7,806 nt of DNA from Nevskiaceae bacterium. Its GTDB lineage: Bacteria > Pseudomonadota > Gammaproteobacteria > Steroidobacterales > Steroidobacteraceae. The DNA is taken from positions 1 through 7,806 of the forward strand of contig JAITMN010000215.1 of assembly GCA_031277355.1 (NCBI GenBank). Reading direction: 5' to 3'. A program made the position numbers and the translations under genes. The notes under the pieces are model-generated. The model saw nothing but the letters and a program-made list of their open reading frames with translations, did no database searches and had not been told where the DNA came from. Below, in pieces: positions 1-6,613 of the stretch (within the stretch, counting starts at the first letter, position 1; each line of letters starts with the position of its first letter).

Positions 1-1102
1 ACCGCGCTGGCTCAATCACCCCGTTGCCCTTGCGTTTGGCGTCATACAGCGCCAGATCAGCCAGATGGATCAGTTCATCCAGGTCCATCCGGTCGATCGA
101 ACCCAGCGTGTAACCAATACACGCCGACACGCCAATCTCATGTTCATGCAACCACAGCGGCTCGCTGATCACCGCGCGCAGGCTGTACGCCAGATTCGCG
201 GCGTCCTGTGCGTGGCGAATCCGCGTCTGGATCACGACGAACTCATCACCGCCCAGACGCACGATCATGTCGCAGTGGGGCACGGCTTGCATCAGCCTTG
301 CGGAGATCGCCTTCAATAGCGCATCGCCGATCACGTGGCCGAAGGTGTCGTTCACGGGTTTGAAGCCATCCAGATCGATGCAGTACACGGCAAGGCGACG
401 CTGAGCGCCGCCACTGGCGAGATGATTGCCATACCACTCGCGCAGCGCGAGGCGATTGGGCAACCCGGTCAGCGCATCGTGTCGCGCCAGCGTTTCGAAG
501 GTCAGCCGCCGCGTGATCTCGGCGGTCATCGCATCGGCCTGCTCCAAAACGCTTTTGATCCCGCCGAACAGCAGCAGCGCCGTCATGCCCGCCGTTGCCC
601 AATAGGCCACGCCGCCATGCAGCAGGCAGACCACCGCCCCCGGCGCCACCGCGCCGATCAGGCAGGGAACCGCAATGCGCGGCCGCAAACCCATGCCCGC
701 CGCAACGCCCGCGCCATAGCCAACGAGCAGACACATCATCAGTGCGTGATATTCCACGAAGGGCAGATGCAGCACATACGCCGCCGACACGCCCAGCAAC
801 AGCGCAAAGGGGTAGTACGTCAGCGCCGCTCGCGTTTCCAGAGCCCGCGCGCGCTGCGCACTGAGCGCGGCGCCCCGCGCCTCCACCCGGTCGATCATCA
901 GCACGCTGATGCGCGCGGCGCTGGCAAGCACGCCCAGCGCGGCGAAAACCGCCAGCACGCGATTGCCGGTTTCCAGCGCCAGCGCGCCGAAACTGACCAC
1001 ATAGCCCACCGACATGATGCACACCCGCAGCAAGTTTCCGTACAGGCTGCGAACGAGGTCCGGATAGACGGCCTCTGGCGTGGCTTGCCTTTGAAACAAC
1101 AT
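1..1102 (-). CDS. Membrane-anchored GGDEF diguanylate cyclase (3' end cut by window)
   Basis: Likely makes cyclic di-GMP from two GTP at the inner membrane. The frame is open from an ATG at 1102 to the window edge, giving 367 codons with the C-terminus missing. Residues about 24-183 contain roughly six hydrophobic segments, probably a membrane sensor domain of a type I cannot name. A short linker leads to a GGDEF domain from about residue 200. It begins with DALTGLPNR (209-217), has the metal-binding DLDGF (D243), NDTFGH, an intact GGDEF signature (284-288), and ends with ADLALYDAKRKGNG. Catalysis should therefore be possible. The allosteric I-site RxxD is not conserved: the equivalent positions 275-278 read P-H-C-D. 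The start is chosen because AGGGA lies about 9 nt upstream and the first membrane segment follows. The gene begins 26 nt after tRNA-Ser. An EAL or other domain beyond the window cannot be excluded. Confidence 0.93.
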   Translation of the reverse strand, partial: MLFQRQATPEAVYPDLVRSLYGNLLRVCIMSVGYVVSFGALALETGNRVLAVFAALGVLASAARISVLMIDRVEARGAALSAQRARALETRAALTYYPFALLLGVSAAYVLHLPFVEYHALMMCLLVGYGAGVAAGMGLRPRIAVPCLIGAVAPGAVVCLLHGGVAYWATAGMTALLLFGGIKSVLEQADAMTAEITRRLTFETLARHDALTGLPNRLALREWYGNHLASGGAQRRLAVYCIDLDGFKPVNDTFGHVIGDALLKAISARLMQAVPHCDMIVRLGGDEFVVIQTRIRHAQDAANLAYSLRAVISEPLWLHEHEIGVSACIGYTLGSIDRMDLDELIHLADLALYDAKRKGNGVIEPAR

Positions 1103-1109
1103 TGTTATT

Positions 1110-1117
1110 CGTCCCTG
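1110..1117 (-). promoter_or_regulatory. Ribosome binding site overlapping a candidate CsrA-binding site
   Basis: The transcript reads CAGGGACG seven nucleotides before the AUG of the diguanylate cyclase. The AGGGA is the only Shine-Dalgarno-like sequence there. The whole octamer fits CANGGANG, the core recognised by CsrA/RsmE proteins, at every fixed position. Flanking bases can form a weak 4-bp stem (1125-1128 with 1107-1110) that leaves GGA in the loop. The ribosome-site role is fairly safe. CsrA binding is inferred from motif and position only. Confidence 0.5.
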
Positions 1118-1128
1118 CGCGCGAGAAT

Positions 1129-1219
1129 TGGCGGAGAGAGAGGGATTCGAACCCTCGAAGGGCTTTTGACCCTTACACCCTTAGCAGGGGTGCGCCTTCG
1201 ACCACTCGGCCATCTCTCC
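1129..1219 (-). tRNA. tRNA-Ser (anticodon GCU)
   Basis: A complete class II serine tRNA decoding AGC/AGU. The acceptor stem pairs GGAGAGA (1213-1219) with TCTCTCC (1133-1139). A G discriminator and an encoded CCA (1129-1131) follow. The anticodon stem CACCC/GGGTG holds the loop CTGCTAA, with GCT at 1183-1185. The long variable arm AAGGG-TCAAAAG-CCCTT is typical of tRNA-Ser, and the T arm is GAGGG-TTCGAAT-CCCTC. E. coli also has a tRNA-Ser(GCU), serV, directly downstream of csrA, so the location fits the conserved order. The cyclase start codon is only 26 nt past the CCA, with no terminator between them. Confidence 0.97.
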
Positions 1220-1241
1220 GCAGACTATCTGCGAACGGCGG

Positions 1242-1270
1242 ATGATACTGGTCAGCCTTGAAGGGGTAAA
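1242..1270 (-). promoter_or_regulatory. Candidate promoter of tRNA-Ser
   Basis: On the minus strand, TTTACC (1265-1270, 4/6 to the sigma70 -35) is separated by 17 nt from TATCAT (1242-1247, 5/6 to the -10). The predicted start is near 1235, about 16 nt before the mature tRNA 5' end. The bases just after the -10 are CCGCC, the kind of GC-rich discriminator found at stable-RNA promoters under stringent control. If correct, this promoter would also drive the diguanylate cyclase downstream. It is a motif match only. Confidence 0.42.
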
Positions 1271-1284
1271 GCCACGGGCGATTG

Positions 1285-1341
1285 CGGCCCGACACACCCG
1301 GAAGAGAGGCCACCGGGCCGGACCCGATGAAGCATCGGGTC
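1285..1341 (-). terminator. Two adjacent hairpins after csrA, possible terminator or processing element
   Basis: Downstream of the csrA stop the transcript can form a perfect 9-bp hairpin, GACCCGATG-CTT-CATCGGGTC (1321-1341). It is followed without spacing by a second stem, CGGCCCG/CGGGCCG (1314-1320 with 1285-1291), closing a 22-nt loop. The stems are GC-rich and clearly non-random, but no U-run follows either one, so a standard intrinsic terminator is not shown. They may end csrA messages inefficiently, protect the csrA 3' end, or mark a processing site ahead of the tRNA. Confidence 0.4.
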
Positions 1342-1361
1342 GCGCAAGCCCAGTGGATTGT

Positions 1362-1586
1362 TTACAGATAGTCGGCGTTGTGACCGTTCAGTGTATTGCC
1401 GATGGAGTGACCATCGCCATTCTGTTCGGCCTTGATGCGATCGAAGATCTCTTCGCGGTGGACCGACACATGCTTCGGTGCATTGACACCCAGGCGGACC
1501 TGATTGCCTTTGACACCCAATACCGTCACGGTGACTTCGTCACCGATCATCACAGATTCGCCAACACGGCGGGTAAGAATCAACAT
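1362..1586 (-). CDS. csrA: CsrA/RsmA global RNA-binding regulator
   Basis: A small homodimeric protein that binds GGA motifs in mRNA leaders and changes translation or stability. The 74-residue product starts MLILTRRVGESVMIGDEV and carries the conserved GVKGNQVRLGV core and SVHREEI with R44, one of the main RNA-contacting residues together with the N-terminal LTRR strand. The frame is open further upstream, but the family begins exactly at this MLILTRR, so the ATG at 1586 is chosen. E. coli CsrA has 61 residues; here the polar C-terminal tail is about 13 longer, and position 39 is His where E. coli has Glu. It lies between alaS and tRNA-Ser(GCU), its usual gammaproteobacterial place. Family assignment is certain. 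The targets in this organism are unknown. Confidence 0.98.
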   Translation of the reverse strand: MLILTRRVGESVMIGDEVTVTVLGVKGNQVRLGVNAPKHVSVHREEIFDRIKAEQNGDGHSIGNTLNGHNADYL

Positions 1587-1597
1587 GTCTGCTTGCA

Positions 1598-1604
1598 CTC
1601 CCTC
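1598..1604 (-). promoter_or_regulatory. csrA ribosome binding site with a GGA motif
   Basis: GAGGGAG lies 11 nt before the csrA ATG and is the only purine-rich stretch there, so it is the probable ribosome binding site despite the long spacing. It contains the AGGGA core that CsrA itself can bind. E. coli CsrA represses its own translation through sites in its leader, so autorepression is plausible. With one GGA and no clear hairpin around it, the support is modest. Confidence 0.4.
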
Positions 1605-1631
1605 AATGGATTGAATTGCAGAGTGCTGAGA

Positions 1632-1660
1632 ATTGTGGCCTCGCAAATGCTCGCCGTGAA
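1632..1660 (-). promoter_or_regulatory. Weak candidate csrA promoter
   Basis: In the 105-bp alaS-csrA gap, TTCACG (1655-1660) and CACAAT (1632-1637), each 4/6 to the sigma70 boxes, are exactly 17 nt apart. The -35 overlaps a 6-bp hairpin, TCGCCG-ATTCA-CGGCGA (1651-1667), which could instead be a weak alaS terminator, though no U-run follows it. E. coli csrA is known to have its own promoters in this gap. Low-confidence motif match. Confidence 0.25.
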
Positions 1661-1691
1661 TCGGCGAAACCCTGATTCGATTCTCAACATG

Positions 1692-4334
1692 TCAATCTGT
1701 CGCCATTTTCAGCAAATTGCTGACTCGGGGCGCCACCCCGGTCAGTACGGAATCCAGCGCTGCGACATCGCTGCCGCCGGCTTGCGCAAAATCGGCTCGT
1801 CCGCCACCTCGTCCACCCAACTGTTTGGCCACTTCCGCCACGATTTCTCCCGCCTTTATACGTGTTATCAGATCCGGCGTCACTCCCGCAACCAAATTGA
1901 TGCGGGTGTCGTCATTTACCGACGCCAGCACAATCACTGCGGATTTCAATCTGTCTTTTAACTGATCTACGGCGCTACGCAAAGTCGCCGCGTCAGCATT
2001 GGGCAATTTTTTTGCAAGCACGTTCACGCCATGCACATTCACTGCCCCGCTGGCAAGGTCTGTGCCCTGGCCCGAAGCCAGTTGATCCTTCAGTTGGCGC
2101 AACTGTTTTTCCAGCGTGCGCGTCTGATTCAGGTTTTCCTTGATGCGCTGCGGCACGTCTTCGCGTGTGCCGCGCACCAAACCGGCGACCTGCTTCAATA
2201 ATTGCTCGCTTTGTTCGACATAATCCAGCGCGCCCTCGCCGGTCACCGCTTCGATGCGGCGCACACCGGCCTGAATTCCCGATTCGCTGGTGATCTTGAA
2301 CAGGCCGATGTCGCCCGCGCGGCTCACATGCGTGCCGCCGCACAGCTCGGTGGAGAAGTCCCCCACGCGCAGCACACGCACCACATCACCGTATTTTTCG
2401 CCGAACAACGCCATTGCGCCGGCGGCCACGGCTTCGTCGTAGCGCATGCTGCGAGTTTCGGCTGGCGCGTTGGCGCGAATCTGCTCGTTCACGCGACGCT
2501 CGATGCGCTGCAATTCATCGGGCGTTACGGGCTGAAAGTGCGCGAAGTCGAAACGCAACCGGTCGGGCGCAACCAGCGAACCCTTTTGCTGCACATGCTC
2601 GCCCAATGCCTCGCGCAGTGCAGCATGCAGCAGATGCGTGGCCGTGTGATTGCGGCGCGTGCGTGCGCGGCGCGCGTCGTCGATGTGCGCGGTGAGCAAC
2701 TGGCCTACTTGCAATGCAGCAGACGCCTTGCCGATGTGCGCGAAGGCGCTGCCGCGCTTGCGCGTGTCTTCGACGGCGAAGACTTTGCTGCCATTGGCAA
2801 GCAGTTCGCCGGTGTCGCCGACTTGTCCGCCGGACTCGGCGTAGAACGGCGTGTGTTCCAGCACCACTTCGCCTTGATCGCCGGGAGAAAGATGATCGAC
2901 GGATGCGCCGTCTTTCAACAGCGCGACGATGCGGCTTTCATCAACGGCTTGATCGTAGCCGGTGAATTGCGTGATCGCGCCCAGATCAGGACCGGCGCGA
3001 AGATCGACGCCAAATTGACTCGCGCCGCGTGCGCGCTCGCGCTGCGCTTGCATCGCGCGGTCGAAGGCGGGCTGGTCGAGACCATAGCCGCGCTCACGGG
3101 CGATGTCGGCGGTGAGGTCGAGCGGAAAGCCGTAGGTGTCGTAGAGACGAAAGGCCACTTCACCGTCGAGCACATTGCCGCCGACAGCAGCAAGCTGCGC
3201 GAGGGCTTCGTCGAGCAGCGTCATGCCGGTGGCCAGCGTGCGCGCGAACTGCTCGCCTTCTTTCAGCAGCACGTCGCGGATGAAGTTCTGCTTCTCGCGC
3301 AGCACCGGATAGGCTTCGCCCATCGCCTGCGTCAGCGCGGGCAGCAGCGAGGCGAAGAACGTAGGCTCCGCGCCGAAGCGATGACCGTGACGCATCGCGC
3401 GGCGCATGATGCGGCGCAGAACGTAGCCCCGGCCTTCGTTGGCGGGCATCACGCCGTCGGCGACGAGAAAGGCGCAGGCGCGGATGTGATCGGCGATCAC
3501 GCGCAGCGAGGGGCTGGCAAGGTCGGTGGTGTCGAGCAGCTTGGCCGCTGCGTCGATCAGCGTGCGGAACAGGTCGATGTCGTAGTTGGACTGCACGCCC
3601 TGCATCACCGCGCAGATGCGCTCCAGGCCCATGCCGGTGTCCACGGAGGGCTTGGGCAGCGGCGTCATCTGGCCGTCGGCGGCGCGGTCGAACTGCATGA
3701 ACACCAGGTTCCAGATTTCCACGTAGCGGTCGCCGTCTTCGTCGGGCGAACCGGGCGGACCGCCGGGGATGTCCGCGCCGTGGTCGTAGAAAATTTCGGT
3801 GCAGGGACCGCAGGGACCGGTGTCGCCCATCGACCAGAAGTTGGACTTCTCGCCCAAGCGCGTGAAACGGTCGGCCGGCACGCCGATGTGGTTCAGCCAC
3901 AGGTCGGCGGCTTCGTCGTCGTCCTGGTACACGGTGACCCACAGGCGCTGCGGGTCGATGCCCAGCGTGCGCGTGAGGAAGTCCCAGGCGAAGGTGATCG
4001 CATCGCGCTTGAAGTAGTCGCCGAAGCTGAAATTCCCCAGCATTTCGAAGAAGGTGTGGTGACGGGCGGTGTAGCCCACGTTCTCCAGATCGTTGTGCTT
4101 GCCCCCCGCGCGCACGCAGCGCTGGCTGGAGGCCGCGCGCACGTAGGGGCGCGGGTCTTTGCCGAGAAAGACATCCTTGAACTGCACCATCCCGGCGTTC
4201 GTGAACAGCAGCGTGGGGTCGTTGCCCGGCACCAGCGAACTGGAGGCCACGACGGTGTGATGGGCAGCCGCGAAATAATCGAGAAAGGCGCTGCGGATTT
4301 GGGCGGCGGAAAACGGCTTCGGCGGACGGCTCAT
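1692..4334 (-). CDS. alaS: Alanyl-tRNA synthetase
   Basis: Charges tRNA-Ala with alanine in the cytoplasm and hydrolyses mischarged Ser/Gly-tRNA-Ala. The product has 880 residues, close to the 876 of E. coli. The class II catalytic core is N-terminal, with the motif 2 region RHHTFFEMLGNFSFGDY at 91-107 and motif 3 VDTGMGLERI at 231-240. The editing domain carries the zinc ligands HTATH (H563, H567) and CGGTH (C665, H669). A helical segment with coiled-coil character near 700-755 leads to the C-Ala domain, which ends with the Gly-rich GGRGGGRADFAQAGG (840-854). The start at 4334 gives the usual beginning (AAQIRSAFLDYF at 10-21). The upstream ribosome site is weak (GAAGA). It sits between recX and csrA as in E. 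coli, and an inverted repeat immediately upstream may control it. No truncation or frameshift is seen. Confidence 0.99.
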   Translation of the reverse strand: MSRPPKPFSAAQIRSAFLDYFAAAHHTVVASSSLVPGNDPTLLFTNAGMVQFKDVFLGKDPRPYVRAASSQRCVRAGGKHNDLENVGYTARHHTFFEMLGNFSFGDYFKRDAITFAWDFLTRTLGIDPQRLWVTVYQDDDEAADLWLNHIGVPADRFTRLGEKSNFWSMGDTGPCGPCTEIFYDHGADIPGGPPGSPDEDGDRYVEIWNLVFMQFDRAADGQMTPLPKPSVDTGMGLERICAVMQGVQSNYDIDLFRTLIDAAAKLLDTTDLASPSLRVIADHIRACAFLVADGVMPANEGRGYVLRRIMRRAMRHGHRFGAEPTFFASLLPALTQAMGEAYPVLREKQNFIRDVLLKEGEQFARTLATGMTLLDEALAQLAAVGGNVLDGEVAFRLYDTYGFPLDLTADIARERGYGLDQPAFDRAMQAQRERARGASQFGVDLRAGPDLGAITQFTGYDQAVDESRIVALLKDGASVDHLSPGDQGEVVLEHTPFYAESGGQVGDTGELLANGSKVFAVEDTRKRGSAFAHIGKASAALQVGQLLTAHIDDARRARTRRNHTATHLLHAALREALGEHVQQKGSLVAPDRLRFDFAHFQPVTPDELQRIERRVNEQIRANAPAETRSMRYDEAVAAGAMALFGEKYGDVVRVLRVGDFSTELCGGTHVSRAGDIGLFKITSESGIQAGVRRIEAVTGEGALDYVEQSEQLLKQVAGLVRGTREDVPQRIKENLNQTRTLEKQLRQLKDQLASGQGTDLASGAVNVHGVNVLAKKLPNADAATLRSAVDQLKDRLKSAVIVLASVNDDTRINLVAGVTPDLITRIKAGEIVAEVAKQLGGRGGGRADFAQAGGSDVAALDSVLTGVAPRVSNLLKMATD

Positions 4335-4357
4335 CGCGGTTGGGTCTTCAAGGAAAA

Positions 4358-4413
4358 CAGGGCGCTATGATCCTTGGAAACGCCACTGACTTGCAAAGAT
4401 CATTAGCGCCCTG
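4358..4413 (-). terminator. Strong inverted repeat between recX and alaS: terminator or alaS operator
   Basis: The arms CAGGGCGCTATGATC (4358-4372) and GATCATTAGCGCCCTG (4398-4413) are complementary over 15 bp with one bulged base. After a single mismatch, TTG/CAA (4374-4376 with 4394-4396) extends the pairing. On the minus strand the stem is followed directly by TTTTCCTT, which fits an intrinsic terminator after recX. A separate run of six T lies just after the recX stop (4421-4426). The stem ends only 23 nt before the alaS ATG. A promoter surviving the terminator would therefore have to lie inside the repeat, so the repeat may also be an operator. Confidence 0.6.
4367..4396 (-). promoter_or_regulatory. 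Weak candidate alaS promoter inside the inverted repeat
   Basis: TTGCAA (4391-4396, 4/6) and GATCAT (4367-4372, 4/6) are 18 nt apart. The -35 is in the loop of the inverted repeat and the -10 is at the inner end of its proximal arm. The start of transcription would fall in or just after that arm. The motif match is weak. It is listed because no other promoter-like pair fits between the terminator-like stem and the alaS start codon. Confidence 0.25.
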
Positions 4414-4438
4414 GTGGCACAAAAAAGAGCTGCCGGCG

Positions 4439-4945
4439 TCAGTCTTCCAGATCGGATTCCAGCGCAGCGGAGATTTGCTCGGGGAGGAAGCCGCGTTGTT
4501 GCAGGAAGCGCATCTGTTTGGCCTTCTCGGGCCACTGTGTGGGCAGGGAGGAGCCGAAACGGCGACGGCGAACTTCGGCGGCCAGTTGGTGGAAGTCGGG
4601 GGCGCTGGCGAAGGCCGTGGCGAGGGCATCTTGCGAGAGGCCCGCTGCGGTCAACGCCTGACGAATTCGCGCCGGGCCCTGACCGCGACGGCTCAGCGCG
4701 CGGACGAGGTTTTCGGCGTAGCGGTCGTCGTTGAGCAGGCGCTCTTCGGCCAGTTGCGCCACGGCTTGCGCGGCGACCTCTTCGGCGAAGCCCTTGCGCG
4801 CCAGCGCGGCGGCAAGCTCCTGCGCGGCGTAGTCGCGCCGGGCGAGCAGGCCGATGCCGGCGACGCGCGCAGCGGAGGCGTCTTGCGCGCCGGTCTCATC
4901 GCCCCGCTGAACCGGCCGCGCTGATCGGCGTCGCGGAAAAGGCAT
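4439..4945 (-). CDS. recX: RecX, regulator of RecA filaments
   Basis: RecX binds RecA-ssDNA filaments, limits their extension and restrains RecA activity. The 168-residue protein matches the family size (166 in E. coli). It has the expected three tandem three-helix repeats: about 25-66 (GLLARRDYAAQELAAALARK), 67-108 (LLNDDRYAENLVRALSRRG) and 118-164 (QWPEKAKQMRFLQQRGF). The first 20 residues are basic or polar and probably flexible. The ATG at 4945 is chosen because GAGAAGGG lies 9 nt upstream and it is the first start after the recA stop, 25 nt away. No terminator is visible between recA and recX, so it is probably read from the SOS-controlled recA promoter. A short hairpin at the start codon may lower its translation relative to recA. 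Confidence 0.95.
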   Translation of the reverse strand: MPFPRRRSARPVQRGDETGAQDASAARVAGIGLLARRDYAAQELAAALARKGFAEEVAAQAVAQLAEERLLNDDRYAENLVRALSRRGQGPARIRQALTAAGLSQDALATAFASAPDFHQLAAEVRRRRFGSSLPTQWPEKAKQMRFLQQRGFLPEQISAALESDLED

Positions 4946-4962
4946 GGCCGCTGGCCCTTCTC
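4946..4962 (-). promoter_or_regulatory. recX ribosome binding site overlapped by a mini-hairpin
   Basis: The 25-nt recA-recX spacer contains GAGAAGGG (4955-4962) as ribosome binding site. The last two G of this site are the first bases of a GGCC-AGC-GGCC hairpin (4946-4956) that ends directly against the recX ATG. The stem is only 4 bp but all G-C. It could reduce initiation and help keep RecX below RecA in amount. Inference from sequence only. Confidence 0.4.
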
Positions 4963-4970
4963 TTTGGCCC

Positions 4971-6002
<1,032 letters not shown>

Positions 6003-6044
6003 TGGGGCGTGACCTTGGTTGGGTGAGTGGGAGCTGATGGAGGA

Positions 6045-6073
6045 ATTATTCCACAAAGGACTGTATATGTGTA
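6045..6073 (-). promoter_or_regulatory. recA promoter
   Basis: TACACA (6068-6073, 4/6) and AATAAT (6045-6050, 5/6) are separated by 17 nt and predict a start near 6038, giving a leader of about 36 nt. The -35 lies inside the LexA box, so bound LexA would block RNA polymerase. An alternative -35, TTGATA, overlaps the pncC stop (6096-6101), but its matching -10 is poor. Confidence 0.6.
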
Positions 6074-6076
6074 CAG
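6061..6076 (-). promoter_or_regulatory. LexA operator (SOS box) of recA
   Basis: CTGTATATGTGTACAG on the + strand has the CTG-N10-CAG form with alternating TA in the centre, nearly palindromic and very close to the E. coli-type SOS box. It lies 58 nt upstream of the recA start and over the probable -35. This type of box is used by enteric and many other gamma- and betaproteobacteria. Confidence 0.92.
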
Positions 6077-6097
6077 TGCATTTCTGCTGCGTTTGTA

Positions 6098-6613
6098 TCA
6101 AAACTCAAGCAGCCACTTCAGCGCGAACTGCACCGATTCGCGCCGCACCGCGTCCCGGTCGCCCGGCCAGTGCCGGCGCACCGCCTCCACGCGCACGCCG
6201 CCGCCCCCGCCTCCACCGCCGCCCCGGGCGGCCTGCCCAAACCACACCTCGCCCACCGGATGCCGCACCGTGCCGCCATCCGGACCGGCCACGCCGCTGA
6301 TCGCAATGGCGCGGTCTACCCCGCCCACGGTGAGCGCGCCCCGCGCCAGTTCACGCACCACCTGCTCACTGACCGCACCATGCGCCGCCAGCGTGGCCGC
6401 GCGCACGCCCAGATCACGCAGTTTCGCCGCGTTCGAGTAGCACACCCAGCCGCCCTCGAACCAGCGTGAACTACCGGGGATGTCGGTGAGCAGTTTAGCC
6501 AGATATCCGCCGGTGCAGGATTCAGCCGTGGCCAGCCGCACGCCGGCGGCAAGAAGCGCCTCGCCTACAGTCCGCGCGCAATCGGCCAGTTCGGTGTCGG
6601 TGGGCGCGCTCAG
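6098..6613 (-). CDS. pncC: PncC/CinA-type nicotinamide-nucleotide amidohydrolase
   Basis: Hydrolyses nicotinamide mononucleotide to nicotinate mononucleotide plus ammonia, returning NMN from DNA ligase and other reactions to NAD synthesis. This is the stand-alone C-terminal CinA domain, about 171 residues. Visible motifs are ATAESCTGG (catalytic Ser about 32), YSNAAK (about 59-64), AISGVAGPDGG, PVGEVWFG and GDRDAVRRE. The frame contains no ATG. The first in-frame GTG (6541) would remove 24 residues that align with the E. coli N-terminus, including TDTEL (TDSEL in E. coli). The best start is therefore a CTG at 6613, overlapping the stop of the transporter as CTGA. Nine consecutive glycines (131-139) precede VRVE, an unusual low-complexity loop. 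recA follows 95 nt later, as in other gammaproteobacteria. Function is secure, the start less so. Confidence 0.9.
   Translation of the reverse strand: MSAPTDTELADCARTVGEALLAAGVRLATAESCTGGYLAKLLTDIPGSSRWFEGGWVCYSNAAKLRDLGVRAATLAAHGAVSEQVVRELARGALTVGGVDRAIAISGVAGPDGGTVRHPVGEVWFGQAARGGGGGGGGGVRVEAVRRHWPGDRDAVRRESVQFALKWLLEF

Noticed and set aside
246..1022. A 258-codon minus-strand frame overlapping the cyclase
   Set aside because: It is a frame-shifted shadow of the diguanylate cyclase, whose own frame has all GGDEF motifs and runs from 1102 to the window edge.
1129..1219. tRNA-Ser as a mobile-element attachment site
   Set aside because: tRNA-Ser genes are common integration sites, but no integrase, direct repeat of the tRNA 3' end or foreign-looking gene is in view. 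The flanking cyclase has ordinary base composition.
335..1261. A 308-codon + strand frame across the cyclase and tRNA region
   Set aside because: It reads antisense through the GGDEF protein and the whole tRNA-Ser gene. The translation is low-complexity Arg/Gln/His/Ala.
2202..4370. A 722-codon open frame on the + strand opposite alaS
   Set aside because: It is fully antisense to an unmistakable AlaRS. Its His/Ala/Arg/Val-rich translation is typical of the reverse complement of a GC-rich gene, and no known motif appears.
6003..6101. Longer recA with 33 extra N-terminal residues starting at 6101
   Set aside because: The extension would run through the LexA box and promoter, and its sequence is unlike any RecA. 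The conserved MEENRKKALS start at 6002 is correct.
6182..6230. GCC/CCG-rich tract as a CRISPR or tandem repeat
   Set aside because: It is simply the glycine-codon run within pncC. There are no spaced repeats.
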